Source of the DNA: Flavobacterium tibetense
GTDB taxonomy: Bacteria; Bacteroidota; Bacteroidia; Flavobacteriales; Flavobacteriaceae
Direction: 5' to 3'
DNA length: 64,000 bases
NCBI RefSeq assembly: GCF_003293845.1
Contig: NZ_QLST01000003.1
Span: 1-64,000 of the forward strand
Shown: one piece after another, positions 45,636-53,423 of the stretch
How positions within the stretch are numbered: the stretch's first letter is position 1
Layout of the letters: every line of letters begins with the position of its first letter
The notes under the pieces: generated by a model
Databases searched by the model: none
Told to the model about the DNA's origin: nothing
Seen by the model: the letters and a program-made list of their open reading frames with translations, nothing else
Position numbers and translations under genes: made by a program

Positions 45636-46496
45636 TTGGCTACTAAAAAGTCATATACGCGCCGCGCGAATTCCAAAGGAAAAACAAAAAAGAGTTGGAC
45701 TACCCGAATCCTTCTTTTTAGTATTAGTTTTTTGGCATTGGTAATTGCAACCTTTACAGTGTATCAATTTCGTGATGGGATTTTGTATTATTTGGGATTT
45801 AAAACCAATAAAAATGTCAATGCACTTTCCAAAGAAGAACGAAAAATCGCAGACATTCGCATTTATGAAGTGTTATCCAAACATCCTGATAAAGTAGTTG
45901 GTTTTGATGTTTCGCAATACCAAGGGAATATTCAATGGGATGAAATTAGAAAGATAGAAGATACGTTTCAATTGCAATTTGTGTTTGTTCGAGCTACGGC
46001 AGGAAAAAATAAAGTAGATAGTCAATTTAAAGAAAATTGGAAACAAGCAAAAAAACATCAGTTTATTCGGGGTGCTTATCATTATTACCGTCCCAATGAA
46101 AATTCGATTCAACAAGCGGAGAATTTTATACAAACAGTACAACTTGAACCTGGAGATTTTCCACCCGTTTTGGATATTGAACAATTACCCAAAAAACAAT
46201 CTTTAGATAGTTTGAAAGTGGGTTTGAAGCGTTGGTTAACCAAAGTAGAAAAACATTACAAAGTAAAACCTATCATTTATTCTGGCGAAAGTTATTACAA
46301 CGATTTCTTAAAAAAAGAATTTTCGGATTATCCCTTTTGGATTGCCAATTATAATTTTTGGCGTAACCAACCCGAATCGCATTGGTTGCTTTGGCAGTTC
46401 ACAGAAAAGGCGCAAGTTTCTGGAATTAAAGGACCTGTAGATGTCAATATTTTTAATGGAAATATAATTTATTTGCGCAGTAAACTTGTGTATTAG
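45636..46496 (+). CDS. GH25 family lysozyme-like protein
   Basis: A membrane-anchored muramidase-like protein of 286 residues. The basic N-terminus (KKSYTRRANSKGKTKK) is followed by one membrane segment (residues about 25-45) and a GH25 domain with VVGFDVSQYQGNIQWDEI, FVFVRATAGKN, GAYHYYRP and FPPVLDIEQ (catalytic Asp/Glu), then IYSGESYYNDF and WLLWQFTEKA. The start is a TTG at 45636, six bases after the pssA stop; no ATG lies before the membrane segment. It probably cuts peptidoglycan from the periplasmic side. Confidence 0.87.
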   Translation: MATKKSYTRRANSKGKTKKSWTTRILLFSISFLALVIATFTVYQFRDGILYYLGFKTNKNVNALSKEERKIADIRIYEVLSKHPDKVVGFDVSQYQGNIQWDEIRKIEDTFQLQFVFVRATAGKNKVDSQFKENWKQAKKHQFIRGAYHYYRPNENSIQQAENFIQTVQLEPGDFPPVLDIEQLPKKQSLDSLKVGLKRWLTKVEKHYKVKPIIYSGESYYNDFLKKEFSDYPFWIANYNFWRNQPESHWLLWQFTEKAQVSGIKGPVDVNIFNGNIIYLRSKLVY

Positions 46497-46515
46497 ATAA
46501 ATTTGATTACTTTTG
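46486..46515 (+). promoter_or_regulatory. Promoter of the B12-MerR regulator gene
   Basis: TTG at 46486-46488, 19 bases, TACTTTTG at 46508-46515. The regulator ATG lies 21 bases downstream. The upstream TTG frame start at 46513 falls inside the -7 element and is not used. A candidate operator overlaps the element (46512-46525). Confidence 0.75.
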
Positions 46516-46525
46516 TTTAATCAAA
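46512..46525 (+). promoter_or_regulatory. Candidate B12-MerR operator
   Basis: TTTGTTTAATCAAA fits the palindrome TTTG-N-TTAA-N-CAAA and overlaps the -7 element and the likely transcription start. A related sequence occurs at the crtI promoter. Autorepression by the regulator is inferred. Confidence 0.45.
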
Positions 46526-46536
46526 TTCAAAAAAAG

Positions 46537-47430
46537 ATGAACAAAGTAAAAACAATCTTCACGGTAAAAGATTTAGAAAACCTTTCGGGTATTAAAGCTC
46601 ATACCATACGAATTTGGGAAAAACGCTATCAAATTTTTACGCCTCAGCGTACTGAAAATAACATACGATTGTATGAAAATCAAGATTTAACTAACCTATT
46701 AAATGTAAGTTTCTTAAATAATTTTGGATATAAGATTTCAAAAATCGCAAAATTGAATGAAGCTGAACGTCAAGAGTTAGTAAAATCTATTTATAATGAT
46801 AAAAGTAAAAGAGAGTTAGCTATTAATGACTTTAAAATTGCGATGCTAAATTTTGATGCGCAGTTGTTTCATAAAGTCTACGATGAGGTTTGCAAAGACA
46901 AATCATTCAAAGATGTTTTTTATAATATTTTTATTCCGCTTTTGGATGAAATTGGTATTTTATGGCAAACTGGAACTATTAAGCCTTCGCATGAACATTT
47001 TATTAGTTATTTAATTAAGCAGAAATTAAATTCAATTATTGAAAATCTTCAGCTTAATACACCTATCACAAATGATAAAATTTTTATCTTGTTTTTACCC
47101 AATAACGAAGTACATGACTTGGGATTGATGTTTGTGAATGCTGAATTGATCCAAAAAGGGTATCAAACGGTTTTTCTTGGTGATAATATTCCTTTAGAAG
47201 ATTTACAGGATTTTATTAATCATTTTGATGATATTACTTTTATTTCTTATTTTACTGTTTCACCTACTCCTGAAGAGATGACAAGTTATCTGGAAGAATT
47301 TTCAACTCGAATATTAGAAAATACTACGAATCAGCTTTGGGCATTGGGAAAACAAACCCAATACGTTGATCAATTGCCTAATCAAATTCGCAAATTTAGT
47401 GGCATAGAAAGTCTCTTAGCTGAAATTTAA
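46537..47430 (+). CDS. MerR-family regulator with B12-binding domain (CarH/LitR-like)
   Basis: A light-sensing transcription regulator that probably controls the carotenoid genes behind it. Residues about 7-75 are a MerR winged helix (FTVKDLENLSGIKAHTIRIWEKRY). The rest is a B12-binding module: Trp143-x9-Glu153-His154 (ILWQTGTIKPSHEHF) is the Wx9EH motif of CarH, and His193 in EVHDLG is the lower axial cobalamin ligand. In known CarH proteins adenosylcobalamin holds a repressing tetramer that falls apart in light. The start at 46537 follows a clear promoter. At 297 residues it has CarH length. Confidence 0.88.
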   Translation: MNKVKTIFTVKDLENLSGIKAHTIRIWEKRYQIFTPQRTENNIRLYENQDLTNLLNVSFLNNFGYKISKIAKLNEAERQELVKSIYNDKSKRELAINDFKIAMLNFDAQLFHKVYDEVCKDKSFKDVFYNIFIPLLDEIGILWQTGTIKPSHEHFISYLIKQKLNSIIENLQLNTPITNDKIFILFLPNNEVHDLGLMFVNAELIQKGYQTVFLGDNIPLEDLQDFINHFDDITFISYFTVSPTPEEMTSYLEEFSTRILENTTNQLWALGKQTQYVDQLPNQIRKFSGIESLLAEI

Positions 47431-47441
47431 TGTAAAACTAT

Positions 47442-47471
47442 TTGTTTTGTTTAATAAAAACACTACATTTG
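47442..47471 (+). promoter_or_regulatory. Promoter of the crtI operon
   Basis: TTG at 47442-47444, 19 bases, TACATTTG at 47464-47471. The crtI ATG at 47490 lies 18 bases downstream. This rejects a crtI start at 47442, which would put translation inside the promoter. Confidence 0.78.
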
Positions 47472-47480
47472 TTAAACAAA
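47446..47480 (+). promoter_or_regulatory. Candidate operator pair at the crtI promoter
   Basis: Two related sites lie in the promoter: TTTGTTTAAT (47446-47455), identical to the first ten bases of the site at merR, in the spacer, and the near-perfect palindrome TTTGTTAAACAAA (47468-47480), which overlaps the -7 TTTG. Binding of the B12-MerR protein here would block transcription in the dark. Inferred from the shared sequence and position only. Confidence 0.45.
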
Positions 47481-47489
47481 ATTGTAATT

Positions 47490-48944
47490 ATGAAAATCCA
47501 TATAATTGGTTCAGGGTTTGCTTCTTTGTCTGCTTCTTGTTATTTAGCGAAGGCAGGTCATGAAGTAACTGTTTTTGAAAAAAATGCTACCGTTGGTGGA
47601 AGAGCACGCCAGTTGCATCGTGATGGTTTTCATTTTGATATAGGGCCAACATGGTATTGGATGCCCGATGTTTTTGAAAAGTTTTTTAATGATTTTGGTA
47701 AAAGTGTATCAGATTATTACGAGCTTTTTAAATTAACTCCTGCTTATCAGGTGTATTTTAAAGATAACGAATCAGTTACTATTGCGGATAATTTAACCGA
47801 TATAAAAGCAACTTTCGAAACTATAGAAAAGGGAAGTGGTGCCAAATTACAAGCTTTTATAGATGAAGCACGAGAAAATTACGCCATTGCAGTGGAAAAA
47901 ATGGTTTACAAACCAGGTGATTCTCCATTGGAATTAGTGAGTTTTGAAACTATTCAACGTGTTAGTCAGTTTTTCTCAACCGTTAGTCAGCAAGTGCGTA
48001 AGCGTTTTACTAATGAAAAACTGATTCAAATTCTAGAATTTCCTGTATTGTTTTTAGGAGCAAAACCATCCAATACGCCTGCGTTTTATAACTTCATGAA
48101 TTATGCTGATTTCGGATTAGGTACTTGGCATCCTAAAAATGGCATGTATAGTGTAGTTTTGGCAATGGAGACTTTAGCTAGAGAATTGGGTGTGAAGTTT
48201 GTTACTAATGCCAATGTTTCTGAAATTATTGTTGAAAATGGAAGTGCTACAGGATTGGTAGTTAATGGAGAAAAGAAACATGCAGATGTAGTTTTAAGTG
48301 GTGCGGATTATCATCACACAGAGCAATTGTTAGAAGAAAAAAATAGGATGTATTCTGAAAGTTATTGGGATAAAAAAGTTTTTGCTCCTTCTTCCTTATT
48401 GTTTTATGTAGGTTTTGATAAGAAAATTAAAAATGTGGAACATCATACGTTGTTTTTTGATGCGCCATTTGAGCCTCATGCCAAAGAAATTTATGACACA
48501 AAAGTTTGGCCTAAGAACCCATTGTACTACGCTAGTTTTCCTTCTATTACGGATTCGTATTTTGCACCTGAAGGAAAAGAAGCCGCTACATTTTTAATTC
48601 CAATTGCGCCTGGTTTAGAAGATAATGAAGCCATAAGAAAGAAATACTTTGATATCATATTGGATCGATTAGAAAAATCAACCAATCAAGAATTGCGTTC
48701 GAGCGTTTTATTTATTGAGTCGTTTTGTGTGAATGATTTTATAAAAGATTACAATTCGTACAAAGGAAATGCTTATGGTTTGGCTAATATTTTGACACAG
48801 ACCGCATTTCTTCGTCCTAAGATAAAAAGTCAGAAAGTAGATCGTTTATATTTTACAGGTCAATTAACCGTTCCTGGACCTGGTGTTCCGCCATCCATAA
48901 TTTCTGGAAAAATAGTTAGCGAAAAGATAATCAATAACTTATAA
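47490..48944 (+). CDS. crtI: Phytoene desaturase
   Basis: This FAD-dependent enzyme converts phytoene to lycopene in carotenoid synthesis. The protein has 484 residues. The dinucleotide-binding motif IHIIGSGFASLSASCYLAKAG and the EKNATVGGRARQLHRDGFHFD segment open the chain, and the C-terminal YFTGQLTVPGPGVPPSIISG closes the FAD site, as in bacterial CrtI. I chose the ATG at 47490 because a promoter occupies the upstream part of the open frame. crtB follows after 42 bases. Pigment made by the cluster is likely zeaxanthin, given crtZ; a lycopene cyclase gene was not seen in this window. Confidence 0.92.
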   Translation: MKIHIIGSGFASLSASCYLAKAGHEVTVFEKNATVGGRARQLHRDGFHFDIGPTWYWMPDVFEKFFNDFGKSVSDYYELFKLTPAYQVYFKDNESVTIADNLTDIKATFETIEKGSGAKLQAFIDEARENYAIAVEKMVYKPGDSPLELVSFETIQRVSQFFSTVSQQVRKRFTNEKLIQILEFPVLFLGAKPSNTPAFYNFMNYADFGLGTWHPKNGMYSVVLAMETLARELGVKFVTNANVSEIIVENGSATGLVVNGEKKHADVVLSGADYHHTEQLLEEKNRMYSESYWDKKVFAPSSLLFYVGFDKKIKNVEHHTLFFDAPFEPHAKEIYDTKVWPKNPLYYASFPSITDSYFAPEGKEAATFLIPIAPGLEDNEAIRKKYFDIILDRLEKSTNQELRSSVLFIESFCVNDFIKDYNSYKGNAYGLANILTQTAFLRPKIKSQKVDRLYFTGQLTVPGPGVPPSIISGKIVSEKIINNL

Positions 48945-48986
48945 TTAGTATATTTATAAAAATTACACAAAAAAATATTGTTGCCT

Positions 48987-49826
48987 ATGAAAGCACTATT
49001 TGACGAAGTTTCTTTAGAGTGTAGTAAAAAGATTACCAAAAAATATAGTACTTCTTTTTCGCTAGCTATTAAAATGTTATCGCCCAAAATCCAAGATGAG
49101 ATTTATGCGATTTATGGTTTTGTGCGCTTTGCTGACGAAATTGTAGATACGTTTGAAGGATACGATCAAGAAATTTTGTTAGATGAGTTTGAAGCTGAAT
49201 ATGAAAAAGCATTGGAACGTAAAATTAGCTTGAATCCCGTTTTGAATGCTTTTCAACGTGTGGTTCATGAGTATAAGTTACACGATTTGGTTCCGCCGTT
49301 TATGAAAAGCATGCGAATGGATTTGACTAAAAAGGAATACGAAACTGTAGCAGAGTACGAAGAATATATTTATGGTTCGGCTGATGTTGTTGGTCTAATG
49401 TGTTTAAAAGTGTTTGTTGCGGGAGACGAAAAGCGTTATGAAGAGTTGAAATCTAGTGCGATGCGTTTGGGTTCCGCTTTTCAAAAGGTGAATTTCTTAC
49501 GTGATTTGAAACACGATTACGAGACTTTAGGTCGTATTTATTTTCCTGGAATTAATTTTTCATCGTTAACCAATGAAAATAAAAAGCAAATCGTAGCTGA
49601 AATCGAAGCTGATTTTGAAGAGGCTTTCAAAGGAATTTTGCAACTGCCTGTTGAGGCTAAGTTTGGTGTTTATACGGCTTATCGTTATTACAGAAGTTTA
49701 ATGAATAAAATCAGCAAAACGCAGCCTGAGGAATTTTTAAATGCTCGAATTCGTATTTCAAATCCTTTAAAATTAGTAATTTTGAGCAAATCTTATTTAC
49801 GTTATCAATTCAATATTATCGCTTAA
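48987..49826 (+). CDS. crtB: Phytoene synthase
   Basis: This enzyme joins two geranylgeranyl diphosphates to phytoene, the first committed step of carotenoid synthesis. It has 279 residues with the two Asp-rich motifs DEIVDTFEGYD and NFLRDLKHDYETLGRIY, plus YSTSFSLAIKML near the start and YGSADVVGLM in the middle. I chose the ATG at 48987 (MKALFDEVS); the open frame extends three codons upstream to a TTG. The last base of the stop is the first base of crtZ. Confidence 0.93.
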   Translation: MKALFDEVSLECSKKITKKYSTSFSLAIKMLSPKIQDEIYAIYGFVRFADEIVDTFEGYDQEILLDEFEAEYEKALERKISLNPVLNAFQRVVHEYKLHDLVPPFMKSMRMDLTKKEYETVAEYEEYIYGSADVVGLMCLKVFVAGDEKRYEELKSSAMRLGSAFQKVNFLRDLKHDYETLGRIYFPGINFSSLTNENKKQIVAEIEADFEEAFKGILQLPVEAKFGVYTAYRYYRSLMNKISKTQPEEFLNARIRISNPLKLVILSKSYLRYQFNIIA

Positions 49827-50275
49827 TGGAAATTTTATTATTTATAGGAACTACGCTAGTTACTTTTTTAGTTATGGAAATGGTTACTTGGTGTACGCAT
49901 AAGTTTGTAATGCATGGTTTTTTGTGGTATTTACACGAAGATCATCACCAACCGAAATACCAAGGAATTTTCGAAAAAAATGATGCTTTTTTTGCCATTT
50001 TCGCTATTCCAAGTATCCTGTTGTTTTATTATGGGGTTCAACCCGAATTGAATTATTTATTCTTTATTGGTTTAGGTATTTTACTATATGGTATGGCTTA
50101 CTTTTTAATACATGATGTTTTAATTCACCAACGATTTAAATGGTTTAAGAATACCAAAAATAAATATTTAGTTGGCTTGCGAAAAGCGCATAAAGTACAT
50201 CATAAACATTTAGGAAAAGAAGAAGGAGAATGTTTCGGGATGTTAAATGTTCCGAAGAAGTATTTCCGAATGTAA
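49826..50275 (+). CDS. crtZ: Beta-carotene 3-hydroxylase
   Basis: A diiron membrane hydroxylase that turns beta-carotene into zeaxanthin. The 149-residue protein has four membrane segments and the full His set of the family: HKFVMH, HEDHHQ, HDVLIH and HKVHHKH. It is coupled to crtB. After the stop comes a strong hairpin shared with the convergent lptB gene. Zeaxanthin is the usual yellow pigment of Flavobacteriaceae, which supports the role. Confidence 0.92.
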   Translation: MEILLFIGTTLVTFLVMEMVTWCTHKFVMHGFLWYLHEDHHQPKYQGIFEKNDAFFAIFAIPSILLFYYGVQPELNYLFFIGLGILLYGMAYFLIHDVLIHQRFKWFKNTKNKYLVGLRKAHKVHHKHLGKEEGECFGMLNVPKKYFRM

Positions 50276-50307
50276 ATTTTTGTTTTTTGTTTTTGTTTTT
50301 TACCAAA

Positions 50308-50340
50308 GAAAAATCTCAATCGTTTTGATTGAGATTTTTC
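50308..50340. terminator. Bidirectional terminator between crtZ and lptB
   Basis: A perfect hairpin with 14-base arms (GAAAAATCTCAATC at 50308-50321 and GATTGAGATTTTTC at 50327-50340) and a 5-base loop. T- and A-runs at the ends allow it to work for both convergent genes. Confidence 0.85.
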
Positions 50341-50345
50341 GTTTT

Positions 50346-51086
50346 TTAGAATTCTAATTTCTTTTTTCGCAACTCGAAATTTTGTCCGAGGTACACACGT
50401 CTTACCATTTCGTCTTCTACCAATTCTTCTGGTTTTCCTGCCTTCAGAATGCCTCCTTCAAACATTAAGTAGGTTTTATCGGTAATTGCTAAAGTTTCTT
50501 GTACGTTATGATCGGTAATTAAAATCCCGATGTTTTTATTTTTTAATTGGGCAACAATTCTTTGAATATCTTCTACTGCAACTGGGTCAACTCCTGCAAA
50601 TGGTTCGTCCAATAAAATGAATTTTGGATCTGTTGCCAATGCGCGAGCAATTTCTGTTCTTCGTCTTTCTCCTCCAGAAAGTAAGTCGCCTCTATTGGTA
50701 CGAATGTGTTCCAATGAAAATTCGGCAATCAATTCTTCCATTTTAGCAACTTGCGCTTCTTTTGAAAGGGTTGTTAATTGCAATACACTTAAAATATTGT
50801 CTTCAATACTCAATTTTCTGAAAACCGAAGCTTCTTGTGCCAAATAGCCAATACCATGCTGAGCTCTTTTGTACATTGGGAAATTGGTAATATCCATGTC
50901 GTCAAGGTAAATATTGCCGCTATTTGGTTTTACCAAGCCTACAATCATATAGAAAGAAGTCGTTTTTCCAGCTCCATTTGGCCCTAATAAACCCACAATT
51001 TCTCCTTGGTTTACTTCCACGGAAATCCCTTTTACTACACTTCTTTTTTTATAGGTTTTGACTAAATTTTCTGCTCTTAATTTCAT
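50346..51086 (-). CDS. lptB: LPS export ABC transporter ATPase
   Basis: This ATPase drives extraction of lipopolysaccharide from the inner membrane with LptFG. The 246-residue protein has Walker A GPNGAGKTTSFYM, Q-loop QEASVF, signature LSGGERRR, Walker B FILLDEPFAGVDP and an H-loop in LITDHN. The length and VKPNSGNIYLDD segment are typical of LptB. It is transcribed toward crtZ and separated from it by a terminator. It is not part of the glycan locus, but it serves the same surface layer. Confidence 0.9.
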   Translation of the reverse strand: MKLRAENLVKTYKKRSVVKGISVEVNQGEIVGLLGPNGAGKTTSFYMIVGLVKPNSGNIYLDDMDITNFPMYKRAQHGIGYLAQEASVFRKLSIEDNILSVLQLTTLSKEAQVAKMEELIAEFSLEHIRTNRGDLLSGGERRRTEIARALATDPKFILLDEPFAGVDPVAVEDIQRIVAQLKNKNIGILITDHNVQETLAITDKTYLMFEGGILKAGKPEELVEDEMVRRVYLGQNFELRKKKLEF

Positions 51087-51199
51087 TTTTTTAATTTGTC
51101 AATTAGGCAATGTGCAATTTTTTTGTAAATGTATACATTTTATTTAATGCTAAAACTTACTTTAATTTTGTTTTAACTTAAACGGAATACTGTTACTGA

Positions 51200-51550
51200 T
51201 TACTGAACACTTTCTTCAAGTGCTTCCCAGAATTCATAAGCTCTTCGCAAGTGTGGAATCACGATAGATCCACCCACTAAAGTAGCAATTCCCATAGCTT
51301 CCATCATTTCTTCTTTAGTAATTCCATTTTTATAGGAAGTTTCTAAATGGTATTTGATGCAATCGTCACAACGCAAAACAGCTGAAGCTACTAATCCTAG
51401 TAGTTCTTTGGTTTTTACATCCAAAGCGCCTTCCGCATAAGCATTGGTATCTAAATTGAAAATTCGTTTTACAATTTTATTGTTATCGGCTAGTAATTTT
51501 TCGTTCATTTTAGCGCGATAATCATTGAATTCTTTTACTAAATCTGCCAT
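51200..51550 (-). CDS. Carboxymuconolactone decarboxylase/AhpD-like protein
   Basis: A 116-residue all-helical protein of the CMD/AhpD family. The C-x-x-C pair in LRCDDCIKYHLETSYKNG with the following His is the redox motif of AhpD-like members, and GITKEEMMEAMGIATLVGGSIV is the family's second helix pair. The physiological role of the small stand-alone members is mostly unknown; a peroxide- or thiol-related role is possible. It follows tatC by three bases in the kdsD-tatC operon. Confidence 0.82.
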   Translation of the reverse strand: MADLVKEFNDYRAKMNEKLLADNNKIVKRIFNLDTNAYAEGALDVKTKELLGLVASAVLRCDDCIKYHLETSYKNGITKEEMMEAMGIATLVGGSIVIPHLRRAYEFWEALEESVQ

Positions 51551-51553
51551 TTT

Positions 51554-52375
51554 TTAGGTTTTTATAATTTCTTTTTCTTTGTTTTTTAATACTACGACAC
51601 TTATTAATATACTCAATTCATATAATATCATAATTGGAATAGCTACAATAACTTGACTCATTACGTCGGGTGGTGTAATAATTGCGGATAAAATTAATAC
51701 AATGATTAAAACGTATTTGCGATAGGTTCTTAAAAAAGTGGGCGTTACTAAGCCTACTTTAGTAAGAAAATAGATAATAACGGGTAATTCAAAAAAGACA
51801 CCACAAGCAACTGTAGACGAGCGAAGCAGACTAATATAAGAAGCTAAGTCGATATCATTAAAAATCTCGTTGCTCACATTGTAATTGGCTAGGAAGTTAA
51901 CCGACAAAGGTGCTATTAAATAGTATCCAAAAAGTACTCCCGTAAAAAACAATAAAGAGGCTACTATTACAAAGGCTCTTGCATATTTCTTCTCGTTTTG
52001 GTATAACGCCGGACTGATAAAATTCCAAAAAAAGTATAGAATCACTGGAAAAGACATAATGAATCCTGCAGTAATGGATGTCCACATGTGTGCAGAAAAT
52101 TGTCCGCCCATTTCTCTACTTTGAATACGCATGGGAATTTCGGTAACACATAAACTTTTGTCTAAACCGAATTCTTGCGACAAATCACAAAAAATGCGGT
52201 AGGTAATAAAATCAGGATTTTTTGGACCAAATAAAATTTGATCGAAAATAAAATCACTGAAAAAAAACGCGACAGTTGCTCCAATTAAAACAGCAATTGT
52301 ACAGCGAATCAGTAACCATCTTAGTTCTTCTAGATGGTCTAAAAAAGACATTTCGTTTGCAGGTTTTTTAGCCAT
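51554..52375 (-). CDS. tatC: Sec-independent protein translocase TatC
   Basis: The multispanning core of the twin-arginine translocase, which receives signal peptides of folded proteins. The 273-residue protein has the conserved N-terminal LDHLEELRWLLIR, six hydrophobic segments, and SAHMWTSITAGFIMSFPVILYFFWNFISPALY. An inserted periplasmic part with ITYRIFCDLSQEF is common in Bacteroidetes TatC. It overlaps kdsD by one base. No tatA gene was seen in the window. Confidence 0.92.
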   Translation of the reverse strand: MAKKPANEMSFLDHLEELRWLLIRCTIAVLIGATVAFFFSDFIFDQILFGPKNPDFITYRIFCDLSQEFGLDKSLCVTEIPMRIQSREMGGQFSAHMWTSITAGFIMSFPVILYFFWNFISPALYQNEKKYARAFVIVASLLFFTGVLFGYYLIAPLSVNFLANYNVSNEIFNDIDLASYISLLRSSTVACGVFFELPVIIYFLTKVGLVTPTFLRTYRKYVLIIVLILSAIITPPDVMSQVIVAIPIMILYELSILISVVVLKNKEKEIIKT

Positions 52376-53340
52376 TATACAATTCCTTCTTTTAAAATGT
52401 CGTGTAAATGTAAAATTCCTTGGTACTTTTCGTTGTCAATAACAACCAGTTGTGTTATGGCATTGTTTTCTAAAATATTTAATGCATCTACAACCATGGT
52501 GTCTGAACTAATATTTTTTGGATTTTTGGTCATAATATCTGTTGCCACTAAATGTGTAAAACTGTCATTGTTGTTCAACATTCTACGAATATCACCATCC
52601 GTAATTATTCCAATAACTTTGTTGTCTTCTAAAACTGCAGTAACTCCTAGGCGTTTTTCCGAAATTTCCATAATCACTTCCTTTATACTAGCTGAAGGAA
52701 GTACAGCTGGACGATGCGTTGTGTCAAGCATATCTTTCACACGAAGCAATAATTTTTTTCCTAATGCGCCACCAGGATGGTATAAAGCAAAATCTTCACT
52801 TTTGAAATTTCTAGCTTCCATTAAAGCGACAGCCAAAGCGTCTCCAAGAACCAATTGTGCTGTGGTGCTATTGGTTGGTGCTAAATTATTTGGACACGCT
52901 TCTTTTTCTACAAATGCATGAAGAATATGGTGTGATTCTTTTCCTAAAAACGAGTTTTTATCGGCCGTCATTCCAATTAAAGTGTTGCCAAAACGTTTTA
53001 GTAGCGGAACCAATACTTTAATCTCAGGACTATTCCCGCTTTTTGAAATGCAAATAATAACATCGCCTTTTTGTACCATTCCTAAGTCGCCATGAACGGC
53101 TTCTGCTGCGTGCAAAAACAAAGAAGGTGTTCCTGTTGAATTTAATGTGGCTACTATTTTTTGAGCAATGATGGCACTTTTTCCAATTCCTGTAACTACC
53201 AATCGGTTGTTTGAAGCCATGATTAATTGTACACAAGCGGCAAAGTCATCCGTTAGGTAATGGACTAAATTTGCTATGCTTTCGCTTTCTTCCAAAATGG
53301 TTCTTTTGGCAGCTTCTAGAATGTTTTTCGTTGTGTTCAA
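52375..53340 (-). CDS. kdsD: Arabinose-5-phosphate isomerase (KpsF/GutQ/KdsD)
   Basis: This enzyme interconverts ribulose-5-phosphate and arabinose-5-phosphate, the first step to the Kdo of the LPS core. Residues about 40-175 are a SIS domain (VVTGIGKSAIIAQKI, STGTPSLFLHAAEAVHGDLG, ISKSGNSPEI), and residues about 200-321 hold two CBS repeats (IGIITDGDIRRML). The length of 321 residues is standard. It leads the operon kdsD-tatC-AhpD-like and is divergent from recQ. Confidence 0.9.
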   Translation of the reverse strand: MNTTKNILEAAKRTILEESESIANLVHYLTDDFAACVQLIMASNNRLVVTGIGKSAIIAQKIVATLNSTGTPSLFLHAAEAVHGDLGMVQKGDVIICISKSGNSPEIKVLVPLLKRFGNTLIGMTADKNSFLGKESHHILHAFVEKEACPNNLAPTNSTTAQLVLGDALAVALMEARNFKSEDFALYHPGGALGKKLLLRVKDMLDTTHRPAVLPSASIKEVIMEISEKRLGVTAVLEDNKVIGIITDGDIRRMLNNNDSFTHLVATDIMTKNPKNISSDTMVVDALNILENNAITQLVVIDNEKYQGILHLHDILKEGIV

Positions 53341-53423
53341 AGTAATGAAATTAATGTTTTGTTATTTTAAAGAAAATTGTATCTTTATGTTTGCAAATTT
53401 AGGTAAAATCATATTAATAGAGA

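Noticed and set aside
46513..46536. TTG start for the B12-MerR gene and, likewise, TTG starts at 47442 (crtI) and 36557 (GT4)
   Set aside because: These codons lie within -7 or -33 promoter elements, and the conserved protein sequence begins downstream.
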